A DNA stretch of 64,000 bases from JAHEGP01 sp963751595 (GCA_963751595.1 CAVVVC010000008.1:124001-188000); one strand, 5' to 3'. Shown: positions 25,476 through 35,287, counted from the stretch's first letter. Notes: generated by a model not told the origin, from the sequence alone. A program made the numbers and translations.

Positions 25476-26264
25476 ATGAATTCGCATCGGTTACAGACTC
25501 TCGCCGCAGTCGCGGCGTTGTCGCTGGGCAGCTTCGGCTACGCGGCCATCGCCCAGGCAGATAAGCTCGATCAGGTATTTCAAGTGGGGCAGGCCAAAAC
25601 CCAGGAGGCACAGCGCTCCCAGAAGACCATCGACAAACTGGCCGACAGCACCCGGGACAGCCTGCAGGACTACAAACAGGTGCTGAAGCAGAACGAGGGC
25701 CTGAAGGTATACATCAGTCGTCTCGACAAGCAAATCGCGGACCAGGACCGGCGCATCAAGAACCTGGAAGAGTCCATAACCCAGGTTACCGTGGTGCAGC
25801 GCCAGCTTCCCGCGGTGATCGAGCGCATGATCGAATCCCTGGATCAGTTCATCGCCCTGGATCTTCCTTTTTACGCCGACGAGCGGCGCCAGCGCCTGGA
25901 TTTTCTGCGCAGCAGCATGTCGCGCTCCGATCTCACTGTTGCCGAGAAATTCCGCCAGGTGATGGAAGCGTACAAGATTGAAACCGAGTACGGCCGTAAA
26001 GTGAGTACCTACAAGGGCAGGGTCGAGATCGAGCCCGGTACCGAGCGTGAAGTAACCCTGTTACAGATCGGCCGCATTGCCCTGATGTATCAGACCACGG
26101 ACGGGGCGGTTTCCGGAGCCTGGGACCCCGCGCAAAAAGCCTGGGTCGAGCTCGACAGCGGCCAGTACAAAAACGCGATACGCCAGGCGATCAGGATTGC
26201 CGATAACCAGGCAGCCAAGGACATCCTGACCGTACCCGTTCCTTCCCCGGAGGCCATGAACTGA
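25476..26264 (+). CDS. DUF3450 family periplasmic protein (TonB2-associated)
   Basis: With ATG 25476 the product is 262 residues with a signal peptide (MNSHRLQTLAAVAALSLGSFGYAAIA... cut near residue 30). A coiled coil follows (about 40-115, rich in Gln/Lys/Asp/Leu), then a compact domain with LIQ- and LMYQTTDG-like segments (LLQIGRIALMYQ). DUF3450 proteins are encoded just before the large ExbB-like TtpC in Vibrio and other marine gammaproteobacteria. The precise role is unknown. AAGGA lies 11 bases before the ATG. Its stop shares a base with the next ATG. Confidence 0.88.
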   Translation: MNSHRLQTLAAVAALSLGSFGYAAIAQADKLDQVFQVGQAKTQEAQRSQKTIDKLADSTRDSLQDYKQVLKQNEGLKVYISRLDKQIADQDRRIKNLEESITQVTVVQRQLPAVIERMIESLDQFIALDLPFYADERRQRLDFLRSSMSRSDLTVAEKFRQVMEAYKIETEYGRKVSTYKGRVEIEPGTEREVTLLQIGRIALMYQTTDGAVSGAWDPAQKAWVELDSGQYKNAIRQAIRIADNQAAKDILTVPVPSPEAMN

Positions 26265-27646
26265 TGAAAGCAGGCAAGACTTCTATACTGGCCGCGGCCC
26301 TGCTGGTTGCCGGCTTTGGCGCGACGGCGGTGCAGGCGGAGGACGCTCCCAAGTCCCTCGATCAGTTATTGAAAATGGTGCAAAGCGGCAGATATGCCGA
26401 CGCCCGGGAAAACAAAGCCCGTGAGGCGCGCTTCCGCGCTGACAAGGCGAACCAGGAGGCCATGTTGAAGGCCGCCAGGGACGAGCAGGCCGAACTGGAA
26501 AAGCGGGCGGCACAGCGGGAACAGCAGTTTGAAGAGAACGAACAGAATGTGATCGCGGTGACCCAGCGCCTCACCGAGCAAAAGGGCTCGCTGAATGAGC
26601 TGTTCGGCCATCTGACAACCGCTGCCGGTGACATGGTGTCGGTGGTAGAGGCATCGCCGGTCAGCGCTCAGTATCCGGGTCGGGAGGCGTTTTTCGAAAC
26701 GCTGATTCAGAAAATCAGCGACTCCGACAAGTTGCCGACGATCGAAGAGATTGAACAGCTTTGGTTCGAGATCCAGCGCGAAATGACGGAATCCGGCAGG
26801 GTGGCGGGTTTCGACTCGGTGGTTATCAAGCCAAACGGCGATGAAGACCAGCAGGGCGTGGTGCGTGTAGGCAGCTTCAACCTGGTCAGCGACGAGGGCA
26901 AGTACCTGAGCTTCAACGACTCCCGGATCGAGGAGCTGGCACGCCAGCCCGACAAGCGCTATCTCGACTGGGCGGGGCAACTGAGTGCGGCCAGTGGCGG
27001 TCTCAACCCCTTCGGTATCGACCCAACCGGTCCCACCGGCGGCTCGCTGTTGTCGGCATTGATTGGTACGCCAACGCTGGAAGAACGCTGGCATCAGGGG
27101 GGCTATGTCGGTTATGCCATCACGGCCCTGGGCATTGTCGCGTTGCTGGTCGCGATCTGGCGGCTGCTGGCGTTGACCACTGTCAGCGGCAAGGTGAGTG
27201 CCCAGCTCAAGAGCGACAAAGCCAATCCCAGCAATCCCCTTGGTCGGGTGCTGGCGATCCACGAGGCCAACCCCACGATGGACACCGAAACCCTCGAACT
27301 GAAGCTCAATGAGCAGGTATTGAAGGAAATTCCCCGGCTCGAAAAGTACCAGGGCGCGCTCAAGATTATTGCCGCAGTGGCGCCGCTGATGGGCCTGCTC
27401 GGTACCGTCACGGGTATGATCATCACCTTCCAGGCGATTACCATTTACGGTGCCGGTGACCCCAAGGCAATGGCCAGTGGGATTTCTTCCGCCCTGGTCA
27501 CCACGGTGCTGGGGCTGCTGGTGGCGATTCCCACCGTACTGCTGCACACCATGGTGTCCTCTCGCTCTCGCCGGGTCATTCAGATTCTGGAAGAGCAGAC
27601 CAGCGGTATCATTGCCGAGCACACCGAAGCGGAACTGGGAAAATAA
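26264..27646 (+). CDS. ttpC: MotA/TolQ/ExbB family protein with periplasmic extension (TtpC-like)
   Basis: 460 residues, about twice the size of ExbB. A signal sequence (1-25) leads to a long coiled-coil periplasmic region (30-260), a membrane helix near 280-300 (GYAITALGIVALLVAIWRLL), then the ExbB core with GALKIIAAVAPLMGLLGTVTGMI and a last helix near 405-430. This matches TtpC of the TonB2 system, an inner-membrane partner needed with ExbB2/ExbD2/TonB2. It follows the DUF3450 gene with TGATG overlap. The gene name is by family and context. Confidence 0.88.
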   Translation: MKAGKTSILAAALLVAGFGATAVQAEDAPKSLDQLLKMVQSGRYADARENKAREARFRADKANQEAMLKAARDEQAELEKRAAQREQQFEENEQNVIAVTQRLTEQKGSLNELFGHLTTAAGDMVSVVEASPVSAQYPGREAFFETLIQKISDSDKLPTIEEIEQLWFEIQREMTESGRVAGFDSVVIKPNGDEDQQGVVRVGSFNLVSDEGKYLSFNDSRIEELARQPDKRYLDWAGQLSAASGGLNPFGIDPTGPTGGSLLSALIGTPTLEERWHQGGYVGYAITALGIVALLVAIWRLLALTTVSGKVSAQLKSDKANPSNPLGRVLAIHEANPTMDTETLELKLNEQVLKEIPRLEKYQGALKIIAAVAPLMGLLGTVTGMIITFQAITIYGAGDPKAMASGISSALVTTVLGLLVAIPTVLLHTMVSSRSRRVIQILEEQTSGIIAEHTEAELGK

Positions 27647-27656
27647 GGGCAGCTCG

Positions 27657-28190
27657 ATGGGTTTCGCGATGATGGACTATTACACCCGGCTGATGCAGTT
27701 TATGGACACGGGTGGGCCGGTGTTGTGGTTGATTGCCCTGCTGACCTTTGCCATGTGGGTCGCCATCTTCGAGAAAATCTGGTATCTCCACTCGGGTTTA
27801 AAGCAGGATGTCGCGGGGGCGGTATCGACCTGGGAGGCCCGGCCCGAGCACGGCTCCTGGAATGCCGCCAGTATTCGCAAGCTGTTGATATCGCGCATCT
27901 CGGTCAAGATTCAGCAGAATCTGGCGATGATTAAAACCATGGTGGCCCTCTGCCCCCTGCTGGGCCTGCTGGGTACCGTGACCGGTATGATCGATGTGTT
28001 CAACGTGTTGGCGGTAACTGGCGGCGGCGATGCCAAAGCCATGGCCGGGGGCGTTTCACGGGCGACCATACCGACCATGGCCGGTATGGTTGCGGCGCTG
28101 TCCGGCGTATTCGCCAGTACCTGGATCGAGCGCCAGGCGATGCGGGAAACCCGGCGCCTGCAGGATCGACTCGCCAAGGATACGGCCTAG
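27657..28190 (+). CDS. exbB: TonB-system proton channel ExbB (ExbB2 type)
   Basis: A 177-residue ExbB2/TolQ protein with three helices. TGGPVLWLIALLTFAMWVAIFEK is the first; the channel core has MVALCPLLGLLGTVTGMIDVF and GVSRATIPTMAGMVAALSGVF. It forms the pentamer around ExbD that uses proton flow to power TonB. ATG 27657 is preceded by AAGGGCAG; a longer in-frame extension into ttpC was rejected. It sits 10 bases after ttpC and 12 before exbD. Confidence 0.92.
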   Translation: MGFAMMDYYTRLMQFMDTGGPVLWLIALLTFAMWVAIFEKIWYLHSGLKQDVAGAVSTWEARPEHGSWNAASIRKLLISRISVKIQQNLAMIKTMVALCPLLGLLGTVTGMIDVFNVLAVTGGGDAKAMAGGVSRATIPTMAGMVAALSGVFASTWIERQAMRETRRLQDRLAKDTA

Positions 28191-28202
28191 ACAGGAACAG
28201 GT

Positions 28203-28625
28203 ATGCGCTACCGTAGATCCATTGTGAATCAGCAGAACGCGGAGAACAGTCAGCAAATCGACCTGACGCCGATGCTCGATGTCGTGTTTATCATGCTGAT
28301 CTTTTTCATCGTCACGGCTACCTTCGTCAAGGAGGCCGGGGTCGACGTTGTGCGCCCTGCGGCAGATACGCTGGAGAGCATCAAGAACCAGAAAATTTTT
28401 GTCGCGATCAGTGCCGACAACGAAATCTGGATCGACAAACAGGTGTTAAAGCCGGTTTCGGTGCGCGGTGCCATAGAGCGCCTGCGGGCCGAAAACAGCA
28501 AGGGCTCCGTGGTCATCCAGGCTGATGCCAACTCCAATGCCGGGGCTTTTGCCGTGGTGTATGACGCAGCGCGTGACGCCGGCGTGCCCAAGGAGCAAAT
28601 TCATGTGGCCACTCTTGAAGACTGA
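28203..28625 (+). CDS. exbD: TonB-system protein ExbD (ExbD2 type)
   Basis: A 140-residue ExbD/TolR protein. A short basic cytoplasmic tail is followed by IDLTPMLDVVFIMLIFFIV, in which D25 is the proton-carrying aspartate of the single helix. The periplasmic domain ends in GVPKEQIHVATLED. It works with ExbB to energise TonB. The gene starts 12 bases after exbB and the tonB ATG is six bases downstream, so the operon is tight. Confidence 0.93.
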   Translation: MRYRRSIVNQQNAENSQQIDLTPMLDVVFIMLIFFIVTATFVKEAGVDVVRPAADTLESIKNQKIFVAISADNEIWIDKQVLKPVSVRGAIERLRAENSKGSVVIQADANSNAGAFAVVYDAARDAGVPKEQIHVATLED

Positions 28626-28631
28626 TCTGCT

Positions 28632-29246
28632 ATGAGCGCCAGCAAAGCCATAGGCTACTCGATTGGCGCGGTGCTCGCCGCGGCGGTGACTGTCGCCCTG
28701 TTTATCCTGATGTACACCCTGATCGTGATGCGCGACGTCAACCTCGACGAGGAGGCCGGCATCAAGATAGCCGACATCCAACTGGGAGAGACCCGTATCG
28801 ATGCCCAGGTCAAGGAAGTCAAGGCTGAAAAGCCGGAGACCCCCGATGAACCGCCACCGGTGATGACGGCTCCCCGGCAATCCAGCAACTTCGATGTCGA
28901 TACGTCGATCAACGTCAGCTTTGCGCCCAAGGCCGATGTGCAAATCGATATCGGCGGGCTGTCGGTGTCCGATGGCGAGTACCTGCCGATAGTCAAGGTT
29001 GCCCCGATCTACCCGCGGTCAGCCCAGAGGAGGGGCGTTCAGGGCTACTGTATTGTCGAATATACGGTCACCAAAAACGGCTCCACCCGCGATTCCAAAG
29101 CCATCGACTGCGATCCACAGGGCTATTTCGAAAAGGCCTCGGTCAAGGCCTCCCTGAAGTTCAAGTACAAGCCCAGGGTTGTCGATGGCGAGCCGACGGA
29201 GGTTGCCGGTGTGCGCAACAAGTTCACGTATACCCTGGAACAGTAA
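28632..29246 (+). CDS. tonB: Energy transducer TonB (TonB2 type)
   Basis: 204 residues with one N-terminal helix (about 8-32), a short proline-containing periplasmic spacer (EKPETPDEPPPV) and the TonB C-terminal domain (about 110-204: YPRSAQRRGVQGYCIVEYTV). The spacer is much shorter than in TonB1, as expected of TonB2 proteins that use TtpC. It contacts TonB-dependent receptors in the outer membrane; none is encoded in this window, so the receptor served is unknown. Confidence 0.9.
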   Translation: MSASKAIGYSIGAVLAAAVTVALFILMYTLIVMRDVNLDEEAGIKIADIQLGETRIDAQVKEVKAEKPETPDEPPPVMTAPRQSSNFDVDTSINVSFAPKADVQIDIGGLSVSDGEYLPIVKVAPIYPRSAQRRGVQGYCIVEYTVTKNGSTRDSKAIDCDPQGYFEKASVKASLKFKYKPRVVDGEPTEVAGVRNKFTYTLEQ

Positions 29247-29268
29247 GGGCGAGGGCGAGTGAAGGCCA

Positions 29269-30615
29269 ATGGCTAAAGCAATGTGGAAAAAGGGTTTTGC
29301 CGGCATTCTTGGGGCTCTGCTGGTGCTTTTGGTCCAGCTCGGCGCACAGCAGCTGAGTGTCAGCCTCGATCTGGGCCTGGTTTCCGGCAGCCTGGCCCTG
29401 GCGGCGGAAAAGACGCCGCCGGAGAAAACCCGCAAGACTCCTGCGTTGCGCAGTGAAGTCTACGAACAACTGGCCGAGGCCCAGGAACTGGCCGAGGCGG
29501 GCAAGACGGGCGAGGCTTTAAAAATACTGGACCAGCTGCGTGATTCCCAGGGGCGGCGCGCGCTGAACAGTTACGAACTGGCCAACATGTACAATTTTTA
29601 TGCCTTTGTATATTACCAAAAGGAGCAATACGCCAGGACCATCGACGCCTACCAAAAGCTGTTGCAGCAACCGGATATTCCAGTGGCGATGGAAACATCG
29701 GCCTATTACTCCCTGGCCCAGCTTTATTTCGTCACCGAGAACTATTCGCAGGCGATCAGGTATCTCAAAGACTGGTTCAACATGGCGGAAAACCCCCAGC
29801 CAGATGCCTATGTTCTCCTTGCCCAGGCCTACTACCAGACCAAACAATACGATCCCGCCCTGCGCAATATTGAAAAGGCGATGGCGCTAGCCAGGCAAAA
29901 AGGCAAGCAGCCCAGGGAAAACTGGTTTCTGTTGCAACGGGTTCTCTATTACGACAAGGGCGATATGAAAAAGGTCGCCCAGGTGCTGGAAGAACTGCTG
30001 CGGCGGTGGCCAAAGAAGGAATACTGGACCCAGGCCTCGGGTATTTACGGCGAACTCAAGAACGAGGGGCGCCAACTGGTTGCGCTGGAGACTGCCTATG
30101 TTGCGGGGATGCTGAGCCGGGAGCAGGAACTACTCAATATGGCCTACCTGTACCTTGGCTCGGATACCCCCTATCGGGCTGCGAAAGTACTGGAAAAGGC
30201 GCTTGCAAAAAAACAGATTGCTGCCACCTCGAAAAACTACGAGCTGTTGGGCAATGCCCTGCGCTCCTCGCAGGAACTGGAGCGGGCGATTCCCGCCATG
30301 GCCAAAGCGGCCGAGCTTGCCGACAGCGGCGAGCTGTGGGCGCGGTTGGCCAATGTCTACCTCGACAGCGATAACTTTGCCGGGGCCGCAGATGCCGCCC
30401 GGACCGCACTGCGAAAAGGCCAGCTGCGACGGCCCGATAGCGCCCGCATCGTGCTCGGTATGGCGCTGTTCAACCTCGACAAGTTACCCGAGGCGCGGCA
30501 ACAGTTTGAGCGGGCCGCGCAGGATCAACGCAGCGAGAAAATGGCCCGTGACTGGATCAAGTATCTGGACAACGAGGTGCAGCGTCGCGAATCGCTGCAG
30601 GATGGACTGGGGTAG
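29269..30615 (+). CDS. Tetratricopeptide-repeat periplasmic protein (TonB2-operon)
   Basis: 448 residues with an N-terminal hydrophobic export signal and about ten TPR-like helical hairpins (for example ELANMYNFYAFVYYQKEQYA, SAYYSLAQLYFVTENYSQAI, DAYVLLAQAYYQTKQYDPAL). A TPR gene ends the equivalent TonB2-TtpC operons in Vibrio. It is probably a scaffold of the energy-transducing complex; the partner is unknown. It follows tonB by 22 bases. Lys-rich insertions separate several repeats. Confidence 0.86.
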   Translation: MAKAMWKKGFAGILGALLVLLVQLGAQQLSVSLDLGLVSGSLALAAEKTPPEKTRKTPALRSEVYEQLAEAQELAEAGKTGEALKILDQLRDSQGRRALNSYELANMYNFYAFVYYQKEQYARTIDAYQKLLQQPDIPVAMETSAYYSLAQLYFVTENYSQAIRYLKDWFNMAENPQPDAYVLLAQAYYQTKQYDPALRNIEKAMALARQKGKQPRENWFLLQRVLYYDKGDMKKVAQVLEELLRRWPKKEYWTQASGIYGELKNEGRQLVALETAYVAGMLSREQELLNMAYLYLGSDTPYRAAKVLEKALAKKQIAATSKNYELLGNALRSSQELERAIPAMAKAAELADSGELWARLANVYLDSDNFAGAADAARTALRKGQLRRPDSARIVLGMALFNLDKLPEARQQFERAAQDQRSEKMARDWIKYLDNEVQRRESLQDGLG

Positions 30616-30707
30616 CCCGTAGCCAGAACCACCCGTAAACAGACTTGCCGCCGCCGTTCGTTCCGATGGCACAGCGGGCATATCAGCCGAACAATACCTC
30701 CGGGTGC

Positions 30708-32552
30708 TCAGCCCAGTTGATCGATATCGCGCACCGCCCCCCGGTCGGCGCTGGTCGTCATCAGCGCATAGGCTTGCAGTGCCTTCGAAACCTTGCGCGG
30801 TCTTTCCTTGCGCGGTTTCCAGCCGGCTTTGCCCCGGGCGTCCTCCGCCTGGCGGCGTCGCTCGAGCTCGGCGCTGTCCACCAGCACATCGATGCTGCGG
30901 GCAGGAATGTCGATCCGAATACGGTCGCCCTGCTCGACCAGGGCTATTCCACCCCCCGCGGCCGCCTCCGGTGAGGCGTGGCCGATGGAAAGGCCCGAGG
31001 TGCCGCCGGAAAAGCGGCCATCAGTGAGAAGTGCGCAGACCTTGCCGAGACCCTTGGACTTGAGGTAGCTGGTGGGGTAGAGCATCTCCTGCATACCCGG
31101 GCCACCCTTGGGGCCCTCGTAGCGAATGACAACCACGTCCCCGGGCTGTACCCGGCCCTCGAGAATATCTGCCACCGCATCCTCCTGACTTTCGCAAATG
31201 TGGGCGGGGCCTTCGAACACGAAAATGGACTCATCGACACCGGAGGTTTTGACCACACAGCCGTCCTCGGCGATGTTGCCGAACAGCACTGCCAGCCCGC
31301 CTTCCTGACTGTAGGCGGCATCACCACTGCGGATACAGCCATTGCTACGGTCAGCATCGAGACTGGGCCAACGGGTGGACTGGCTGAAGGCTTCGGTCGT
31401 GGGAATGCCACCCGGCCCGGCCTTGTAGAACATTTTTATCGCATCGTCCCGGGTGACCATAATGTCCCAGCGGGCGAGGGCATCGCCCAGGGTCGGGCTG
31501 TGAACCGTCGGTACATCGAGGTGCAGCAGGCCCATGCGGCCCAATTCCCCCAGAATCGCCATGATGCCACCGGCTCGGTGCACATCCTCCATATGGTAGA
31601 GGGGACTGTTGGGCGCGACCTTGCACAACTGGGGTACCCTGCGCGACAGGCGGTCGATTTCTTTCAGGGTAAAATCCAGCTCCGCCTCCCGGGCGGCGGC
31701 CAGCAGGTGGAGAATGGTATTGGTGGAACCGCCCATGGCAATATCCAGGCTCATGGCATTCTCGAATGCCTTGAAACTGGCAATGTTGCGGGGCAGGACA
31801 CTGGCGTCATCCTGCTCGTAATAGCGGCGCGCCAGGTCGACCACGGTGCGGCCGGCCTCCAGAAACAATTGCTCGCGGTCGCTGTGGGTGGCCAGCACCG
31901 AGCCATTGCCGGGAAGCGACAAGCCCAGGGCTTCCGTCAGGCAGTTCATCGAGTTGGCGGTAAACATGCCCGAGCAGGACCCGCAGGTGGGACAGGCGGA
32001 GCGCTCGTATTCCAGTACTTCCTCATCGCTGGCATCCTCGTCGGCGGCGATCACCATGGCGTCGACCAGATCGAGTTTGTGCTCGGACAGTTTGGTTTTA
32101 CCGGCCTCCATGGGGCCGCCTGACACAAACACCACCGGGATATTCAGGCGTAGCGCCGCCATCAACATGCCCGGGGTGATCTTGTCGCAATTGGAGATGC
32201 ACACCAGGGCGTCGGCACAATGCGCATTAACCATGTATTCCACCGAGTCGGCTATGATTTCCCGGGAGGGCAGGCTGTAGAGCATGCCGTCGTGGCCCAT
32301 GGCAATGCCGTCGTCCACCGCAATGGTGTTGAACTCCTTGGCCACCCCGCCGGCGCGTTCGATTTCCCGGCATACCAACTGACCCAGGTCCTTGAGGTGA
32401 ACGTGGCCGGGGACGAACTGGGTGAACGAATTGGAGACAGCGATAATGGGCTTCTGGAAGTCTTCGTCCTTCATGCCGGTCGCCCGCCAGAGCGCCCTTG
32501 CGCCGGCCATATTGCGCCCGGCAGTCGAGGTACGGGATCGGTACTGTGGCAT
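30708..32552 (-). CDS. ilvD: Dihydroxy-acid dehydratase
   Basis: A 614-residue IlvD with ATG 32552 (MPQYRSRTSTAGRNMAGARA). Fe-S cluster cysteines are in CISNCDKITPGM and SACPTCGSCSGMFTANSMN; GPKGGPGMQEML and the LTDGRFSGGTSG active-site loop follow. It dehydrates the dihydroxy acids of valine and isoleucine synthesis. The length matches the 616-residue E. coli enzyme, so an in-frame start 25 codons upstream is not used. It is convergent with the TonB2 operon. ilvD near folA is also seen in Pseudomonas. Confidence 0.97.
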   Translation of the reverse strand: MPQYRSRTSTAGRNMAGARALWRATGMKDEDFQKPIIAVSNSFTQFVPGHVHLKDLGQLVCREIERAGGVAKEFNTIAVDDGIAMGHDGMLYSLPSREIIADSVEYMVNAHCADALVCISNCDKITPGMLMAALRLNIPVVFVSGGPMEAGKTKLSEHKLDLVDAMVIAADEDASDEEVLEYERSACPTCGSCSGMFTANSMNCLTEALGLSLPGNGSVLATHSDREQLFLEAGRTVVDLARRYYEQDDASVLPRNIASFKAFENAMSLDIAMGGSTNTILHLLAAAREAELDFTLKEIDRLSRRVPQLCKVAPNSPLYHMEDVHRAGGIMAILGELGRMGLLHLDVPTVHSPTLGDALARWDIMVTRDDAIKMFYKAGPGGIPTTEAFSQSTRWPSLDADRSNGCIRSGDAAYSQEGGLAVLFGNIAEDGCVVKTSGVDESIFVFEGPAHICESQEDAVADILEGRVQPGDVVVIRYEGPKGGPGMQEMLYPTSYLKSKGLGKVCALLTDGRFSGGTSGLSIGHASPEAAAGGGIALVEQGDRIRIDIPARSIDVLVDSAELERRRQAEDARGKAGWKPRKERPRKVSKALQAYALMTTSADRGAVRDIDQLG

Positions 32553-32725
32553 AGTGAGTCCTCTTTGGCTGTCATGGCGACTGGGTGTTTTCGCCAGCGA
32601 TAATTGGATCGGGCGCCAGCATAGCAAAAACCGGAAACCAGCGCCCGCTGTCCAGCCGGGTGGCCGCTGAAAATCGGCCGCAACAGAACGCCAGATGCCA
32701 CCCGGGCGGCTTTATCAGCCAGCGG

Positions 32726-34036
32726 CTAAAGCTGCTTGTAGAATACGCGGGAATTGCGCTGGAAGTTGTATAGCTCCTGCCTGGTTCCCGGCAGGTCCTC
32801 GGTGGTGCCGGCGGCGTAGCCTTGCTCCTGGAACCAGTGCGCGGTGCGGGTCGTCAGCACGAACAAGGTATCCAGGCCCCGGCCGCGGGCCTGCTGTTCG
32901 AGGTGGGCCATCAGTCGCTCGCCGCGGTTGTCACCGCGGTAGTCGATATGCGTGGCGACACAGGCAACCTCGCCGCAGCGCTCCCGGGGGAAGGGGTAGA
33001 GGGCCGCACAGGCAATGATCATGCCGTCCCGTTCGATAACGGTGAAGCGGGATATTTCGGTCTCCAGCAGCTCCCTGGAGCGTCGCACCAGGACACCCTG
33101 TTCCTCCAGCGGCTGGATCAACTGCAATATGCCGCCGACATCGTCGATGCTGGCATTGCGAATGCTTTCGTAGCTGTCCTGGTAAATCAGGCTGCCGCAG
33201 CCATCCCGGCTGAATAGCTCCTTTACCAGGGCACCGTCGTCCCGGTAGCTGATCAGGTGGCAACGCTCGATCCCGGCCTGGCTGGCGTTGATCAGGGCGT
33301 CGAGCATCCAGTTTTTCTCACCCGCGGGCAGTTGTTCGCTCAGGTGGCGGGCTTCGCTCAGGCGCAGCTCCCGCACCAGTTCGCCCTTGAGGCCGATGAT
33401 GCCGGGGGGGTCATCAAACGCTATCAGTTTGTCGGCCGCCAGTGCTGCGGCCACCTGGTGGGCGACATCCTCCATGCTCAGGTTGAAAACCTCCCCGGTG
33501 GGCGAGTAACCCAGTGGGCTGATCAGTACCAGGTTGCGCAAATCCAACTGGTGGGCGATGTCGTCGGCCTGGACCCGCCGCACTTCCCCGGTGTGATGAA
33601 AATCGACACCATCGTAAATCCCCAGCGGGCGGGCGATGACGAAGTTGCCGCTGGTCACCCGAATCCGCGCCAGGTGCATCGGCGAGTTGGGCAATCCCAT
33701 CGAGAGCAGGGCTTCAAGCTGCGCCCGCACCGAGCCCGAGGCATCCTTGACGGCTTCCAGTGCAGCGTTGTCGGTAATGCGTATACCCCGGTGATAGTGG
33801 CTTTGGAGATTGCGCAGCCTGACTCGCGCCTCTATCTGGGGGCGGGCGCCATGCACCAGCACCAGTCTCACTCCGAGGCTGGAGAGCAGGGCAATGTCCT
33901 GGATGATCAGGGGGAAATTGCGGTCCTCTATCGCTTCGCCACCGAACATCAGGACAAAGGTCTTACCGCGATGGGCGTTGATGTAGGGGGCAGAGCGGCG
34001 AAACCAGTTCACGTACTCCAGGGATTCAGTCGGCAC
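32726..34036 (-). CDS. argA: Amino-acid N-acetyltransferase (N-acetylglutamate synthase)
   Basis: A 436-residue ArgA. The N-terminal amino-acid-kinase-like arginine-binding domain begins ESLEYVNWFRRSAPYINAHR and has LVLVHGARPQIEARV. The C-terminal GNAT domain (about 290-436) has the acetyl-CoA loop YRGDNRGERLM. It makes N-acetylglutamate, the first arginine precursor, and is feedback inhibited by arginine. The start is GTG 34036. It lies 93 bases downstream of argE on the same strand. Confidence 0.95.
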   Translation of the reverse strand: MPTESLEYVNWFRRSAPYINAHRGKTFVLMFGGEAIEDRNFPLIIQDIALLSSLGVRLVLVHGARPQIEARVRLRNLQSHYHRGIRITDNAALEAVKDASGSVRAQLEALLSMGLPNSPMHLARIRVTSGNFVIARPLGIYDGVDFHHTGEVRRVQADDIAHQLDLRNLVLISPLGYSPTGEVFNLSMEDVAHQVAAALAADKLIAFDDPPGIIGLKGELVRELRLSEARHLSEQLPAGEKNWMLDALINASQAGIERCHLISYRDDGALVKELFSRDGCGSLIYQDSYESIRNASIDDVGGILQLIQPLEEQGVLVRRSRELLETEISRFTVIERDGMIIACAALYPFPRERCGEVACVATHIDYRGDNRGERLMAHLEQQARGRGLDTLFVLTTRTAHWFQEQGYAAGTTEDLPGTRQELYNFQRNSRVFYKQL

Positions 34037-34129
34037 GATGGCGTTCCAGCTTGTCAGTGGTTGTTGTTCTTGTTGTTGACTCCGGCGCTTCGACTTGCGC
34101 GCTCCCGGGCGACTGCGAGCAGGGCATAG

Positions 34130-35287
34130 CTACAGGCAGAAGCGCCTGATCAGGCCGCGCAACAGGTCGACGCAGGGGTCGATGGTATCCAGCGCGATAT
34201 ACTCGTCCGGCTGGTGAGCCTGGTCAATGGAACCTGGCCCCAAAATCAGGGTTTCGAGGCCCAATTGTTGCAGATAGGGGGCCTCGGTGGCAAAAGCAAC
34301 GGACTCGGCGCGATGGCCGGTCAATTGCTCTGCGGTCTTGACCAGTGCGCTCTCTTCCCGCTCCATGAAGGCGGCGACGCCGTTGATCAGGCTGTGTAGC
34401 TCAATAGCGATATTGCGCTCCCTTGCGACCCCGGCCAGCACGCCGCGAATATCCTCACGCACGCTGTCATTGGTCATGCCGGGCAGCAGGCGTGCATCGA
34501 AGTGAAGTTCGCAGTGCGAGCAGATGCGGTTGGGGTTGTCACCCCCGTGGATGCAGCCGAGGTTCAGGGTCGGGACGTGAACCCTGAAACCGGGATTCTG
34601 GTGCTTTGCTTGCAGCTCCTGGCGATAATCGAGCAAGCGCTGCATGACTTCCTGCATGGCCTCCAGGGCGCTGTTGCCAAGCGCCGGGTCCGATGAGTGC
34701 CCCGCCTGGCCCGTTATCTTGATGCTCTCCATCATGATGCTTTTATGTTGTCGCACCGGGCGCAGGCTGGTGGGCTCCCCAATCACGGCGTAGCGCGCCA
34801 GCGGCCTGCCCATGGCGACCAGGGCCTCGGCCCCGGACATCGAGCTCTCCTCGTCCGCAGTGGCCAGAATAATCAGCGGCGCCTTCAGGGGCTGATCGGC
34901 AAACGCCTCCGCGGCGCGGATTGCAATCGGGAAAAAACCTTTCATGTCACAGGTGCCGAGGCCATAGTAGCGCTGGTCCCGTTCGGTCAGTGCCAGCGGG
35001 TTGTGCTGCCAGCGGTGATCGTCGTAGGGCACGGTGTCGGTGTGGCCGGCCAGAACCAGGCCACCCGGCCCCTGTCCCAGGGTGGCAATCAGGTTGGCTT
35101 TGCCGGGGTGGCCGGGTACGGCCAGCACTTCAGCGCGAAAGCCCAGGCCCACCAGCCACTCGGCCAGCTTTTCCACCACTGGCAGGTTACCCTGGTCGAG
35201 TGCTGGCTGGGTCGAGCTGACTGAGGGAATGGCAATCAGTTCGGCTAACATGGTGCGAAAATCAGGCACGGACGGCATGCTGGGCAA
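34130..35287 (-). CDS. argE: Acetylornithine deacetylase
   Basis: A 385-residue M20 metallopeptidase-family enzyme. Metal-binding motifs LVLAGHTDTVPYD, YGLGTCDMKGFF and ATADEESSMSGAEAL are present, and AGHSSDPALGNSALE marks the dimerisation lid. It releases ornithine from N-acetylornithine. Together with argA it covers the start and the release step of the acetylated arginine route. Start ATG 35287 is 156 bases from a divergent ATPase gene. Confidence 0.94.
   Translation of the reverse strand: MPSMPSVPDFRTMLAELIAIPSVSSTQPALDQGNLPVVEKLAEWLVGLGFRAEVLAVPGHPGKANLIATLGQGPGGLVLAGHTDTVPYDDHRWQHNPLALTERDQRYYGLGTCDMKGFFPIAIRAAEAFADQPLKAPLIILATADEESSMSGAEALVAMGRPLARYAVIGEPTSLRPVRQHKSIMMESIKITGQAGHSSDPALGNSALEAMQEVMQRLLDYRQELQAKHQNPGFRVHVPTLNLGCIHGGDNPNRICSHCELHFDARLLPGMTNDSVREDIRGVLAGVARERNIAIELHSLINGVAAFMEREESALVKTAEQLTGHRAESVAFATEAPYLQQLGLETLILGPGSIDQAHQPDEYIALDTIDPCVDLLRGLIRRFCL

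Noticed and set aside
30793..32603. Several long plus-strand frames opposite ilvD
   Set aside because: They are antisense shadows of a high-G+C gene whose minus-strand product is an unambiguous dihydroxy-acid dehydratase.
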